Origin: Artemisia argyi
Taxonomy: Eukaryota > Streptophyta > Magnoliopsida > Asterales > Asteraceae
DNA: 64,000 nucleotides
Assembly (NCBI GenBank): GCA_030686995.1
Contig: CM060687.1
Coordinates: 166,750,770-166,814,769 of the forward strand
Reading direction: 5' to 3'
Position 1 is the stretch's first letter. Every line of letters starts with the position of its first letter. Both the position numbers and the translations under genes were made by a program. A model generated the notes under the pieces. The model had not been told where the DNA came from and did not search any database. It saw only the letters and a program-made list of their open reading frames with translations. Below are positions 1-11,239 of this stretch, piece by piece.

Positions 1-761
1 ACAAAGACTCACCTCTTTTTAACAATTAAGTTATTTTATATGATATAAGAATGTCGATATAGTTATAGGATATAAGAATGTCAATATCCTTTACCATAAT
101 CCCATGTTAAAAAGGTACAAAAAAAAGGTTGACCCAATCTTTTGATAAATAGATTGATAAAGCCAACTCTACAACTATAGTTGGTAATTTTATAGACAAG
201 CAAAAGTATGTTTGTCACATAAAAAGTTTACCTTCGACTTAGTAAAATGTTAAGCTCGACCAAGTGGAGAGATCCCTGGTAAACTCTTGCCTGTAAAACA
301 ACAGAAATATTTCACCAAATGTTAACAATGGGAAATTAAAACAAAAAAATGGGCGAAAGATGGCACATACTTCTCGATAAAGAGGACACGTTTCTGTAGG
401 CTTTGTTGCCTTCAGTCCATCAACAATTGTTACTGATCCGGACTTGCAAGACACATGAAGCAGAAGATGTGTCCATAAGTCAAATACACAGGATCAAATA
501 CAGTATCCTGATCAATAAATACAAAAAATATATAAATAATCCATCTCTTAAATTGTCCATTTACCTAAAAGATAGGTCAATGTGGATATCATTAATTTCG
601 TATTTTGTAACAACGAAGTAGGGTAAAAAATTTTGAATATGCTGAGTTGCCTAAAGTGTATTTGTTTGCCTCAAAGAAGAGACAACAGCTAGAATGTTAG
701 TAGATTAGTTATTCGGCCCGATTGTTATAAAGTTACACGTTTTGACCCGTTATTCTATTCA
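1..761. other. AT-rich intergenic DNA
   Basis: Both strands carry only short ORFs with no recognisable domain. I see no gene, RNA or transposon end here. Confidence 0.5.
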
Positions 762-831
762 AGAACCCAACATCAGAAACCCGACATGAGAAACCCGACA
801 CCAGAAACCCAACATCAGAAGCCTGACACAC
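762..831. repeat. 14-bp tandem repeat, about five units
   Basis: A unit of the form AGAAACCCGACATG is repeated about five times with one or two changes per unit. It lies in noncoding DNA and looks like a simple minisatellite. Confidence 0.75.
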
Positions 832-854
832 GAAAACGATTAGTCATCAAATTC

Positions 855-903
855 AAGTTCAAGTTCAAATAAAAAAATCAAAGTTCAAGTTCAAATAAAA
901 AAA
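855..903. repeat. Two-copy direct repeat
   Basis: The phrase AGTTCAAGTTCAAATAAAA occurs twice back to back, each followed by an A run. It is probably replication slippage. Confidence 0.7.
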
Positions 904-2261
904 CATCAAACAATTTGTTTTCTTTGACCAGTGCTGGGAGGGCTTTCTTAACCAAGCACCCGTCTTTACTCCTCTTATATGATTAGTCATCAAATTCACA
1001 GCAAAGTCTGTCAAAACAAAAATCCAGGAACCATCAGGTTAATTACTTGGTGTTTAGACTTTAGAAAACATTTAAATAGGGAAATCACATAACACAATAA
1101 CAAATAAAATAACAAACTGAATTAGAGCACATGCAACCTAATACGATTATCAGATCTCGATTTAAGCACCAATAAACATAAACCCAAACAAACAAAACAA
1201 AACTACCAAAAAATAACCAAAACCACCAAATATGAAAACCGATCAGATCCACATATCTAAACTAAGTTGGTGGTGGTGGCGGCAATTTCAAATAATAGTG
1301 GTCGTGGTGATGACAGTAGTGGCGTTAGATGGCTGTTGGCAAACAAAAATTAGTGCAGATACCTCCAACAAGAATTGAATTTTCTATATAACTTCCGTTT
1401 ACAAACTGAAGAGTCGTACTTGGGCAGTAATTGCTCATCAATTGTATAGGTGTTTTCTGATACACACAAATAACACTGATGTGTTACACGATTAAAGAAA
1501 TTGTTGAATCCTTAAATAAAAAGAAATTGTCAAAACCATAAATAATTGTAGAAATTGAACATTATTTTTGCTTGGACTGTCGTTGTTGATCAATCAATTA
1601 ACAATCTGGTATACCAATATTACACATACCACTTCCGATGAAAACAATCCAGTATACAAAGCCACACACTTTCTTCATCATACATCTGTGATTTTAAACA
1701 TCACCATTTTAGTAAATAGCTTGACTATCGAGAGATAGACAAAATATATATACACATTATGTATCAACAAACATACATATTAACCATTTTAGTCAACTCA
1801 CCAAACAACCTGTAATTTTTTAAGCACAAAACAAACAATCTTAAAAAAGGTGGCACTCTAAACAGCCTCATAGGAAAATGACGATTTCTACAACTCTCAA
1901 TCCTTTTCTAGTTTTCTTCCCTAAAAATCGGTATTTAACTTGACCCAAAACCCTTGTATTAATCATAGAAGTTACCAGTTAAGGAGCCCGACCTTCCACA
2001 ATCATTGTATACACCAAAAATCCCCACCATAACCTTCAGCATGGCCATGATAACATCCTCCAAAATCAACCCTTTTTGATCACTTGAATAAAGTCATATA
2101 CCTATAGTCAAGAAAAAGAGTGATAAAGATCAAACCTTTTTTGTTATACTTGACACAATTTAGCATGTACAGGATCGATGGTGAACATCAAATAAGCACA
2201 AATTGACATAAATAAAAATTGGGAGTACTTGAAATCTGTTTATTACGTACCATATTTTGCA
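904..2261. other. Noncoding AT-rich DNA
   Basis: I see no supported gene in this stretch. A short GGTGGTGGCGG-like patch near 1266 is low-complexity only. Confidence 0.45.
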
Positions 2262-2627
2262 CAGTTCAATTAAACCTTCTCGAGCATATTCAAATATAAT
2301 AGACACTGGCTCACTATGTGCCAGTTTATAATAAGAGGGGTTCACATTAAGAGTAGGAGTCATTAAGGCACTTCACATAGTTTTAGTGGTTTATCTGAGA
2401 GTTCATTTTACGTATATGTGTTACTTTGACACTTCTTTTGGTGGGTTTATAATGATTAGTTGTTGTATCGAATCAGAAGAAATTCAGATCAAACATATAA
2501 GTATATAACACATTTCACAAAGGACATCTATTTTTCGGCTCCACAAAGACGTTTATGGTGAGAGAATAGTCACTCAAAGGCCCCAAAATTTGTAGCATGT
2601 AGAGTTTGAGCATGAGATTTCCACTAA
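2262..2627. repeat. Duplicated block, first copy
   Basis: Bases 2262-2420 match 17665-17825, and 2451-2627 match 19411-19576, with scattered substitutions. In this copy the two halves are adjacent. In the other they are separated by a hAT-type MITE and roughly 0.9 kb of other DNA. Both copies lie some kilobases from the stop-codon end of a minus-strand DC1 gene, which supports an old tandem duplication of the locus. Confidence 0.75.
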
Positions 2628-3060
2628 AGAATTTCGAGCCCCCATCACTGCTGAAGAATCACAAACCCCACCATTATGCTGCACTTTTGAGATTTGATAA
2701 TTTAATATGGAATTTTTAGTTACGTATATATGCTTCAAATTGATTATTTGTTTACTAACGAGTACTGCAGGGAATAAATAATCAACAATAAATATTCGGT
2801 TTTTTGAATTTCAATTAATCTATAAATAATTACGAAGTACTTGTTAACATCTTTACCCGGCATAATGTTTTTGTTAAATCTTGAAATTATGGACATTTTT
2901 TGTAAAGTGTTAACAGCCTTTGGACCGTCACTAGGTGGAAAATGGGTTGGGCGGGTCATGTAACGGGTCAAAACACGCCATTTTGCTTGATAAAAAAGAC
3001 AGTAAGCGCTAAGAGAAAAAACAAAATGATCATTACCTCTCCCTCCTAATTACTGATTTT
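2628..3060. other. Noncoding DNA between duplicated block and nucleoporin-like copy
   Basis: Only short ORFs without recognisable domains are present. Confidence 0.4.
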
Positions 3061-4615
3061 CCACAGGCTTTGCACCACTACCATTGCCTACTTGAGGTAT
3101 GTAGTCGAGGAGCATAAGGGGTACCAAACGGGTTAGGAAATGTAGTTGAAGAGCATAAAATGGCCGATTTGCTTTTAAAAGGTGGAAAAGTAAATCCGGT
3201 TAATTTTGGTGTCGTATCACTACCATTGTCTGATGTCTGACCATTAGGGGGTACCAAACAGGGCCAGGAGATGTAGTTGAAGAGTATAAAATGGCCGATT
3301 TGCTACATGCAGGTGGAAAAAAGAAACTTGTTGACCTTGGTGTAGTATAACTACCTTTGTCTGCCTGAGGTGTCGGACCATTAGGGGTACCAAACAAGCT
3401 GGGAAATGAATAACTTTGATTGTCCGGTTTGCTACACGGATATGGAAAATAAAAATCGGTTGACTTTGATGTTGTATCACTACCATTGCCAGCTTGAGGT
3501 GTTTGCGCATAAGGGGTTACTCTACTTCCTACAGACACATATGGTGTTTGTGATATTGAGATCTTTGGGACACATGGTTCAGTAGATGTAAAAGAAGAAG
3601 ACGGATTAGCATGTGTATGGCTAATTGCAGGCATGAAAGTAAAACTGGTTGACTGCATGTCGCTACGTGTCTGACCCCCTGACCAAAATAAAATTAATTA
3701 AAACTAATGAATCAGGAAATCAATAGGAATGTACTAAGAGAAAACACGTTGGTTGATGTGGATGAAGAACATGGATTGACAAATTTATGGGTACACTTAG
3801 GTCCATAAGTATTACTGGTTGACTTTTGTGTCGTATTAGTACTATTTTCTGCCTGAGGAGTCTGATCGTAAGGGGCAACTCTACTAACCGAACATTGACA
3901 TCCAAAAGGTGATTGTCTAAAACCGTGAATTTGACAAAATCTAGATGGTGCCGATTGAAAAAGGAGGAAAAAAATTAGACTTCTTTGAGTCAAATTGGTT
4001 GGTAGGTGTAGATAAAGAGCATGGATTGACGGATATCTGGATACTAGCTGGTGGGAAAGTAAAATCGGCTAAATTTGGTGTCATACCATGAAAGGGGTTA
4101 CAGTAAGGGCCACACATTGACCAATAAGAGAGCTTGTGTTGCTAGAAGTTTGTTGACTTGAAACTTCAATATGTGTGGAGCCATATGGGATGCTGGGAAA
4201 ACTTATACATAGGCTAAAAACCAGGTTGTGATTACTGAAATGAGCTTTCAAAAGGACACGACATTGTAGTGGATCCAAACGCAGGCGTTGATGAAGTGCC
4301 AAAACCAGAACTCTGAAATGCTGGTGTTGTAGACTCACCAGCTACACAAATGCATATGGTAAGAATGTTTAGTAAAGTAAAACCTTTTAATCACCACAAT
4401 TAATAGTTATGGGACATAAAAAAATTGAGTAAAGTTGACAATATACCAAATGATAAGCTTTAAGCTCGAAAGGCTGATGTTGTAGCACCAAATATACATT
4501 GACTTGAGGACTCTAAAGATAGTGCACTAGGAAAAACAAAAGACGATGAACCAGAAACGCTGCTTCCGAAAGCAGGTTGTGATTGTGACTGGTGACATGC
4601 CGAACCTATAGTTTG
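3061..4615 (-). pseudogene. NUP98-like nucleoporin pseudogene with expanded SRVxPY unit
   Basis: Read on the minus strand from 4615 downward, the first pieces are FG-rich, for example SQSQPAFGSSVSGSSSFVF and FGTSSTPAFGSTT, as in FG-repeat nucleoporins. Next come VSRVAPYDQTPQAENST (about 3900-3830) and GSRVTPYAQTPQAGNGSDTT (about 3535-3475). These resemble the SRVAPY segment that precedes the conserved part of plant NUP98. The stretch after SRVxPY is repeated about every 130-140 bp, with anchors at 3482, 3353, 3222 and 3080. Each unit encodes a variant of TPQADxGSDTT followed by FPPxCSKSAIL. Frames change between units, stops interrupt the FG part, and no start codon or autoproteolytic C-terminal domain is present. 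An intact relative would line the nuclear pore channel. NUP98 is inferred from motif resemblance; an unrelated Ser/Thr/Pro-rich repeat gene is the alternative. Confidence 0.5.
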
Positions 4616-6195
4616 ATTTATATGAGACTAAAGTTCATAATCTGTAGAAACTAACAATTGATCGAATAATATGAACAAAAAGGAAACAAGCTGATAATAT
4701 AAATGCATCTTAATCAACCATATCAGAACATGAACATCTACAACAAACCGCATAAAATCTCCCCATAACCCACATATACAAAAGATACACTTCATACTCT
4801 AAATAAAAAAGGACACAAAAGGTGCACTCCCATCACCAAGACATACCAGTTCATGAATGGCACTCTAAAGTCAGAGCTTTCAACAGCAATGTACTAGCCA
4901 TCTGTCTATACCATACTACAACCAAGCCAAACTGCCAATCTTGCTGATTGCTCATAAATACATGTCCAAACACCCCTTTATGAAGACTGACATAACATTG
5001 AGAGCTAAACTTGACCATAATACATATATCAAGCTCCATGTTTGATCACCATCTTCACTTGATTACATTTATCATCACATGGGGGGTTTTCACTTTTCAA
5101 AGTGAGCGTTCAAGTTTGTCACTTGAACCAGCATATTTCATCATGACATGCATCAATCTTCCATCATTTGGAAAAAACTGATAATAAGGACAGCTACTCC
5201 ATCCAAGTACACTGTATTAGTTATTATAAAATCCTATAAGTCAAGGTTTTCAAAGTCAAGGTACATAGCCATCTGTTTTAACCAATCCCTTCAACCTACA
5301 TTTTTGGCAATGTGCTTTCAACCAGTAGAACCATCAGCAATTCAATACTGATAAAGCAATCCCATCACAAGCTAGAAGGCAACATCTTTCAGCACTCTCA
5401 AGTTGTGATAGGATACTTTTAAAGTACAATAACCAGACCTTAAAAACTTCACAGAATCCCTTTCATATCAATATCCCATTTCTTATATGTTTGAATAACT
5501 GCAAAACGGACATTTTTTCACATCACAAAAGTATGCATTCTTGTCTTAAGTCTAAGTAAACAAAAAGTAACTACTTTTACTTATTATCCAACTGCAGAAT
5601 TCTTAAATAAGCGTATAAAAGCCAAGGGTGGCTCTCGACCAGTTAAAGAGCAATGCCATGGAATACTAAAAAGTCATGTCGTAAGATGAGTCACACTCAA
5701 GCAATATATACTTAACAAATTTTGCTAAACCTAAAGACTTTTAGCCTTAACTTAGTATCTGTTCAAATTACGTGCTCAACAACATATGACCACTGAAGAG
5801 GTTTGACCACACACGTTGGTTGCAGAGGGCCACACGCCGCACACCACCACCCAATGTAACCTCTTAATAGTGTTTAGGAGTGTATTTTGAGTTCTTATTG
5901 GCTTATTGCATTTCTTATAAGGAAGAAGCACATTTGAAGTGTTTGGATTTGGCTCATTGGCTTATATTTTGATGAAATAAGCATAAGCTATCTTAACTGT
6001 GAATAAAATATGGACTCCAAAGCACCTCCCTAGATAAGCATCGAATGATAGCAAATTATTATAAGCTTTGAGACAAATTATCAAACACATAATCTGCATC
6101 CTTCAAAATAACTAAAATGTAAGATAAGAAGAAGAGAAAGAAAATAATTTATTGAAACAATCCCACAACCCTTCAATTTCTTACTTCCTCTAAAA
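4616..6195. other. Noncoding region between NUP98-like copy and DC1 gene
   Basis: No ORF has a recognisable domain. The last 100 bases (6100-6195) match 20920-21010, the DNA beyond the stop codon of the second DC1 gene, so that part is shared 3' flank. Confidence 0.45.
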
Positions 6196-6880
6196 TCACC
6201 ATTTCTTATTCAGGTTACAATCATAGCAAATACTGAAATTACATGTTTTAGCCCGACATTCAAGTACCAAATAACCATTTATATCTTGATTACAAACTGA
6301 ACACACATACTTTGGTGTTTTCTTTCTTCGTACATATGTTAATGGATGTTTATGATACGCCCGAGTTCTTGTGCCCCCATACCATACGTTTGCGTAAGAA
6401 TCAATTCGACTAATGCAATCACGGTGAAAAGAACTTCTAGATTTGTGATTGTGACAATGATAGAGCGGGAAGTTGGGGTTCATTTCCTCCTCACAAATAT
6501 CACAATAGAAATCTTCTGGATGATCATCGACCGGCGGATACGTCAATGGGATTTCATGTCCCTTGCAATACCTGTGAGCAAGGGACTTTGGCGACCTCAT
6601 TGCACAATACATGCCTAGTATGAAATCACAATCCTTGCAAGCATAGCTTATGCCATCAGACCACTTATCACATGCGTTGCAGACAACTTTGGGATCAATA
6701 CATTGGGTAAGATGATGGTTGTGGGATTCATGTTTGATAGTTCTGGGTAAAAATGCACAATTTAGACATAGGCAAAACTTGCAATTCATTTTGCATTTGT
6801 AGGCAAATGTGTTGCCCCAGCCGAAACAACCAGTGCATTTATAGAATTTCTCCCATGTGTCTACCAAGTGAAGGGTAAGT
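6196..6880 (-). pseudogene. 3' part of first DC1 gene, out of frame with its 5' part
   Basis: This is the continuation of exon 2 in another frame. It encodes further DC1/C1-like Cys-His motifs: KCTGCFGWGNTFAYKC, CNACDKWSDGISYACKDC, the conserved CKGHEIPLTYPP, a motif with FYCDICEEEMNPNFPLYHC, and a last motif with YVCSVCNQDINGYLVLEC. It ends in NKKW and a stop at 6196. The second DC1 copy has about ten extra codons at the junction (QLPRILQHQLHLDHS region) that are missing here. The break is therefore best explained by a frame-changing deletion of roughly 35 bases near 6870. If translation runs to the stop in the upstream frame, this half is not made. Confidence 0.7.
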
Positions 6881-8090
6881 GGGCACAATGTTTGTGGAGA
6901 TCTGTGAATACAGAACATCCATCCACTTTGCAGCTATAGTATGGATAGGAGAGGGGTTGTACACATGCATAGCATACCTTTATTGGATCACCAGAGTAGT
7001 TGTCGGGCATCATGTTGTTACCTTGTGGATCTTCAACATTCAGGACCAATGGATGAGCAGGATGACTCCAATGATTAATCTCAGTTGTCTCCTTATCATC
7101 TTGAGCTATGATTTCAGAATGTAGTAGTTTCAATGGATCTGTAAATGCCTCCGACATGGGAAAATGCAACAAACTGATTTCATTATCACTAGCTGCAGAA
7201 GTGCTCGGATTATCTCTGAAATCGATCATGTACATATTTTGTATTCAGCAATAATTAATCACAAACATACACAATTAAAAAGATACTATAAGTTAAATTT
7301 ACCTAGAAGTAGAAGGTTGTTGTTGTGCATTCATAGCACATTTGATATGTGCAAAATATCTACAGTTTGCACAATGATACAACCATTCATTCCTTCGAAT
7401 GAGTTGGTTGCAAAATTTGCAATAATACGCGTATTTGTAGAATTTCTCTGGAAGTGAGTAGACAAGAACAAGTTGGTGCTTAGGGTGATGATGTGGTAGA
7501 TCGATGGTAGGTGGTAAGGAAGCACAGGTCTCATGGATCCAGAAGTCACAACTATCACATTGATAGAATAAGCCTTTTTCGTCAGTTTTGCAAGCGTCAC
7601 AACGGAATGCACCATGCCTTAATTGGAGGGTTAAAGTATGTTGTGGGTGGCCTTCGTGTTGTAATTTGATTGTCGCCTTCTCCTTGATAGCATCATATTC
7701 TGTCTTACAAGCAAACTCAACAAGAAAACAGTTACTGCAACAAGGAAATCCTGGCTCATTATCACCACCACCGTAAGTAGTATAAAAAAACCCTTTAGCT
7801 ATTCTTTTACGACAAATTCTACAAGTAAAAAAGTCGGAACGAACAGTTTTGAACATTGTGATTTTTAAAGAACGATGATATAAAGAAGGGTAGTCAATAC
7901 TTTTTGGAAGTTGTGAACATGATTTATGAAGAAAAAAACGACACTGGGTGCAAGCATACGCAGAGTCACCAATTGATATGGATTCCTCACATAAATCACA
8001 CTCAAAGGCAACTCCACTTTCTGGCATCTTGTCCCAGTCAATGAGCTTCAATGGATGCGCCTCATGAAAAAAATGATTAATCTCTTCCAT
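6861..8090 (-). CDS. DC1-domain (CHP-rich zinc finger) protein, truncated by frameshift
   Basis: Exon 1 (8090-7303) encodes 263 residues beginning MEEINHFFHEAHPLKLID. It has about four Cys-His DC1 units: CDLCEESISIGDSAYAC; CRICRKRIAKGFFY; CDACKTDEKGLFYQCDSC; and CKFCNQLIRRNEWLYHCANC. A GT-AG intron (7302-7216, 87 bp) joins the codon for Arg to RDNPSTSAAS in exon 2 (from 7215). Exon 2 continues through CYACVQPLSYPYYSC and LHKHCAHLP, then stops at 6861 because of the deletion described for the downstream part. DC1 proteins are plant-specific relatives of C1 zinc domains; many are linked to stress or hormone responses, but no function can be assigned here. The start was chosen because its context matches MSEQMGEINHF of the second copy and a TATA-like box lies about 110 bp upstream. 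The truncated product may still fold, or the locus may be a pseudogene. Confidence 0.7.
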
Positions 8091-8201
8091 TATTTCCCTC
8101 TCTTAATTTTTTAAAAAAGTTTGACACAAAGGAAATCTTAATTACTTAAATTTAACAAGAAAACAAATTTAAACGCTCTGTTTACGTTTACGGATCGGAT
8201 A

Positions 8202-8212
8202 TATATTTATAG
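8202..8212 (-). promoter_or_regulatory. Candidate TATA box of first DC1 gene
   Basis: The minus strand reads CTATAAATATATATCC, about 110-120 bp upstream of the exon 1 ATG at 8090. Sequence and spacing fit a plant core promoter. AT-rich background makes chance occurrence possible. Confidence 0.4.
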
Positions 8213-8416
8213 TTTTCTAAATTACAATTTTCACCCTTGGAATTTAAGCCATAGCAATTCTTTTGTCCTTCAATTTTTCGTTTAGACATTACTACCCTTC
8301 AACTTTTCACACTTAAATGATTGATTATTTCAGATTAAATTTCTACTAAAAAGTAGAGACAGACAATATAATATTTCATTAGATTTACTATATTTTATTT
8401 CACAAATTCTAAAAGG

Positions 8417-9020
8417 ATTTACATCAAGGTAGTAGGTAAGCGGGCAACAAGCTGCGCCGCCACCCCTTTCTGAATAGCAAACCCTATTCTACTGAAAACA
8501 TAATCGTGACCACTCGGGGCCGATATATTACTGTGAACAACCTTACGAACCCGATCCAAGAAACGCACAGCTTGAGGGGCTAAGGAACCAAAAGTGTCAA
8601 ATGCACAAGGAACAAACACGTGTTGATTCTCGGAGCATGCTTTATCATGTTTGTCCACTTTCTTCATCTCAGCCTTCAAAACCGCTTGCCCAGCCGTAAA
8701 CCCATTACCCCGAAGATCCACAAGAGGGGACACACCAGTGAGGTCCACACAAGCATGTTTCCCCCTGCCCATCCAAAAACCAAAACATCAGCGGGCCTCA
8801 GGGTGGACCTCCCCTCAGTAGAGTCTGTAAGGAAATTTACTGGAGCTTCCTTTTTTGCCGAAATCCCCGCCCTCCGAAGGACATCAAACAACACATCCCG
8901 CACCAAGTCGTGACGGTACTTAAAGCCCGGGAGCTCTTTGCAGTGTACCGCATGTTCCCCAAACTTGTCCAAGGCGACCTTATGACACACAGGGCAAGGC
9001 TCGTCCACTGGGAACAACGG
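8417..9020 (-). pseudogene. C-terminal fragment of a reverse-transcriptase-type element
   Basis: Minus-strand translation gives CPVCHKVALDKFGEHAVHC, then a stretch ending RPADVLVFGWAGG (9017 to about 8755). In another frame it continues as GKHACVDLTGVSPLVDLRG to FAIQKGVAAQLVARLP and a stop at 8419. This CxxC...HxxxxHC plus RPADV...VDLTG module is the C-terminal tail of many plant proteins annotated as reverse-transcriptase-related or auxilin-like. It may be a zinc-binding plus nuclease-like domain of a retroelement. The two frames meet in a G run near 8757-8762, so one base has been lost or gained there. The RT domain that should lie upstream is absent; homology stops near 9020, beside a small AAAGAGAACATAATT duplication (9022-9053). 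Confidence 0.6.
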
Positions 9021-9053
9021 TTAAAGAGAACATAATTTAAAGAGAACATAATT

Positions 9054-9489
9054 ATTAGTCAAAGGTTAAAATATCATTTGACAAAATTAAATTGTTTATT
9101 GTTATCTTGGAACGAAAAAAGTTCTATGTTCCTATATTACAATCTTCACCTTTGATGTTCTACTCATATACAGTAACTTATATTCTATCTTAACTCTCGA
9201 CCAAGACGCATTTCCCCGGTACAGTTAAAACATGTCATAAGCTAGGTATATATAATTAGCATACGAATTAGGCATATTAAGAATTTAGCTCTTGATTAAC
9301 TCTATATTCACAATATATACAAAATCACATGCATAATAACTATTTGAACAAGCAACATAGAAGAAAAAATTGCTCTTTAATCTTAACTTTTTTATTGCTC
9401 TTTATGCTTTTGTGAATATGAATTGCTCTTTAGTTTTAACTTCTTCATTACTCTTTAAGCTTTTGTAGATTTCAATGAAAAGAAAATTA

Positions 9490-9490
<1 letters not shown>
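9054..9490. other. Noncoding AT-rich spacer
   Basis: Nothing recognisable is present. The TTGCTCTTTA phrase recurs at 9370-9450 as a weak local repeat. Confidence 0.4.

Positions 9491-9495
<5 letters not shown>

Positions 9496-9570
<75 letters not shown>
9496..9570. repeat. (TA)n microsatellite
   Basis: About 37 uninterrupted TA dinucleotides are present, immediately left of the foldback MITE. Confidence 0.95.
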
Positions 9571-9573
<3 letters not shown>

Positions 9574-9756
9574 AAGGGATCAAGTAAGAAGAATAATTAA
9601 AATAAGAAGGGTAAGAAGTAATTCTAGCCACACATTTCAAATTAGGAGGGAAAATTTGAAGGAAGATGCATCCACTTTTGTAGGTGCATCTGAAATGTGT
9701 GGTTGTTGTTACTTCTTATCATTCCTATTTTAATTATTCTTCCTATTTGATCCTAA

Positions 9757-9757
<1 letters not shown>
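9571..9757. mobile_element. Foldback MITE, about 185 bp
   Basis: The left arm contains GGGATCAAGTAAGAAGAATA, ATTAAAATAAGAA, TAAGAAGTAA and CCACACATTTCA in order. The right arm has the reverse complements in reverse order (TGAAATGTGTGG, TTACTTCTTA, TTCCTATTTTAATTATTCTT, TTTGATCC). Arms are about 75 bp with a short centre, so the element can fold on itself. It sits between (TA)n and (CT)n tracts, so the target duplication cannot be read. Mutator-like ancestry is possible. Confidence 0.7.

Positions 9758-9839
<82 letters not shown>
9758..9839. repeat. (CT)n then (TA)n microsatellite
   Basis: About 20 CT units are followed by about 20 TA units, directly left of the large TIR element. Confidence 0.9.
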
Positions 9840-9845
<6 letters not shown>

Positions 9846-10237
9846 AGTTCTAGAGAAAAATGTATTTGGATAGAAAAGTGAGAAAAAAAGTTATAGGGTA
9901 GATTTTGATAACAGTCAAAACTTCAGGGTAAAATTTGAAACAATGAAAACAAAATACGGGGTAGCTGGTAACCATCAGATACAAACATATGCATCAGCCG
10001 GGATTCAAAACACACACACTCAGTCTAACACACAGTCATGATTCCTCTCACTCACCATCTCCATCGCCACCACCACCATACAGCCACCGCACCACCACCA
10101 ATCGATATTCCAATAGAAAAAACATCCTTTTTCTGATCGAAATCTAATCAAATTACTCATAAAAACTTTAATTTTTCTATTTAATTAATCGTTTTTGTTG
10201 ATTTAAAGATGATATAATTATCTATTTTCGTTTTCAG

Positions 10238-10303
10238 CAAGTCAGACAACTCCACGAACAGTTAGTAAGAGGCTTCTAATCGAACAAGAAAAGTCAGATA
10301 AGT
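10238..10303 (+). other. Exon-like segment between AG and GTAAG
   Basis: A TTTTCAG precedes and GTAAGTT follows. The open frame reads SQTTPRTVSKRLLIEQEKSD. It resembles the segment at 10825-10887 in layout and composition. It may be a small exon of the element's own transcript or a captured exon; I do not recognise the protein. Confidence 0.3.
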
Positions 10304-10439
10304 GTAAGTTGTAAATTTTTTATTTTTATGCTATTTTAGTGCATCATAATGAAATTGTTAGTGTTTGTTGTAAAAGTTATAGTATTAATTAGTAAGTGTT
10401 TGAATAAATTTACATTTATTGAATCATATTTGAATATAT

Positions 10440-10800
10440 TATTTTAGTGCATCTGTTTAATAACTAAAAATGCATAAACATCATTCCAAAAATAGTGCAT
10501 ATACAACATACATGTTACATAATGTATACGGAACCTGTTTGAAGGATTAGAGTATCACGATTATTTTATCTAATCTTTTTAGTGCGTCGTTGTACATATT
10601 AGTATAGTGCATCAGTTTCAATATCAGTTAGCGCATCAGTTCAGTATAGTGCAGCGGTATTAGTTCATTATAGTGCATCGGTATGAGTCCAGTAAAGTGC
10701 ATCGGTATTAGTTCAGTATTGTGCATCGTTATTAGTTCGATATAGTGCATCAGTATTAGTTCAGTATAGTGCATTGGAATTAGTTCAATATAGTGTTATA
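10440..10800 (+). repeat. Tandem repeat with AGTGCATC core, first array
   Basis: Units of about 24-28 bp of the form TAGTTCAGTATAGTGCATCG are repeated, clearest from 10610 to 10795, with substitutions. The core AGTGCATC is shared with the denser second array. Confidence 0.75.
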
Positions 10801-10824
10801 ATTTTGTGATTTTTTCATTTTCAG

Positions 10825-10887
10825 CTACTCGTATAAGTCTCCGAACAATGGAGAAGAGCAGAAGAATCGAACAAAATCAGGCAGAAT
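10825..10887 (+). other. Second exon-like segment between AG and GTAAG
   Basis: It is preceded by CATTTTCAG and followed by GTAAGAATT. The open frame reads TRISLRTMEKSRRIEQNQAE, similar in pattern to 10238-10303. The protein is unknown. Confidence 0.3.
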
Positions 10888-11239
10888 GTAAGAATTATAC
10901 AATCTTTTATTTACTGCATTTGGGATAGAAGATTAGGTTAAGTACTCTGATGTTTTGGCGTATTGGTTAGAAATCTGGATTATTTAGTGATTGAAGGTGA
11001 TGTTGATGAACTATTTGTTGAAATTTTTGAAAAAATGTTGTATATGATGTTAAAGTTCACTGTATGTTGTTTCAGTCGCGTAGAACGCGTTGCAAATGTA
11101 GTTGTTTATGATTAGTTGCTTGATTTAGGCATTAGGTATGTTTTACGATGTTTTGGTTTATTAGGTATGTTTTAGATTGGTGAAAATTTGCTGTATATGA
11201 TATTAGAGTTCGCTGTATGTTGTTTCAGTTTCAGATCAT

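Noticed and set aside
4851..5351. Short ORFs at 4851-5039 and 5148-5351
   Set aside because: No family resemblance and ordinary for AT-rich noncoding DNA.
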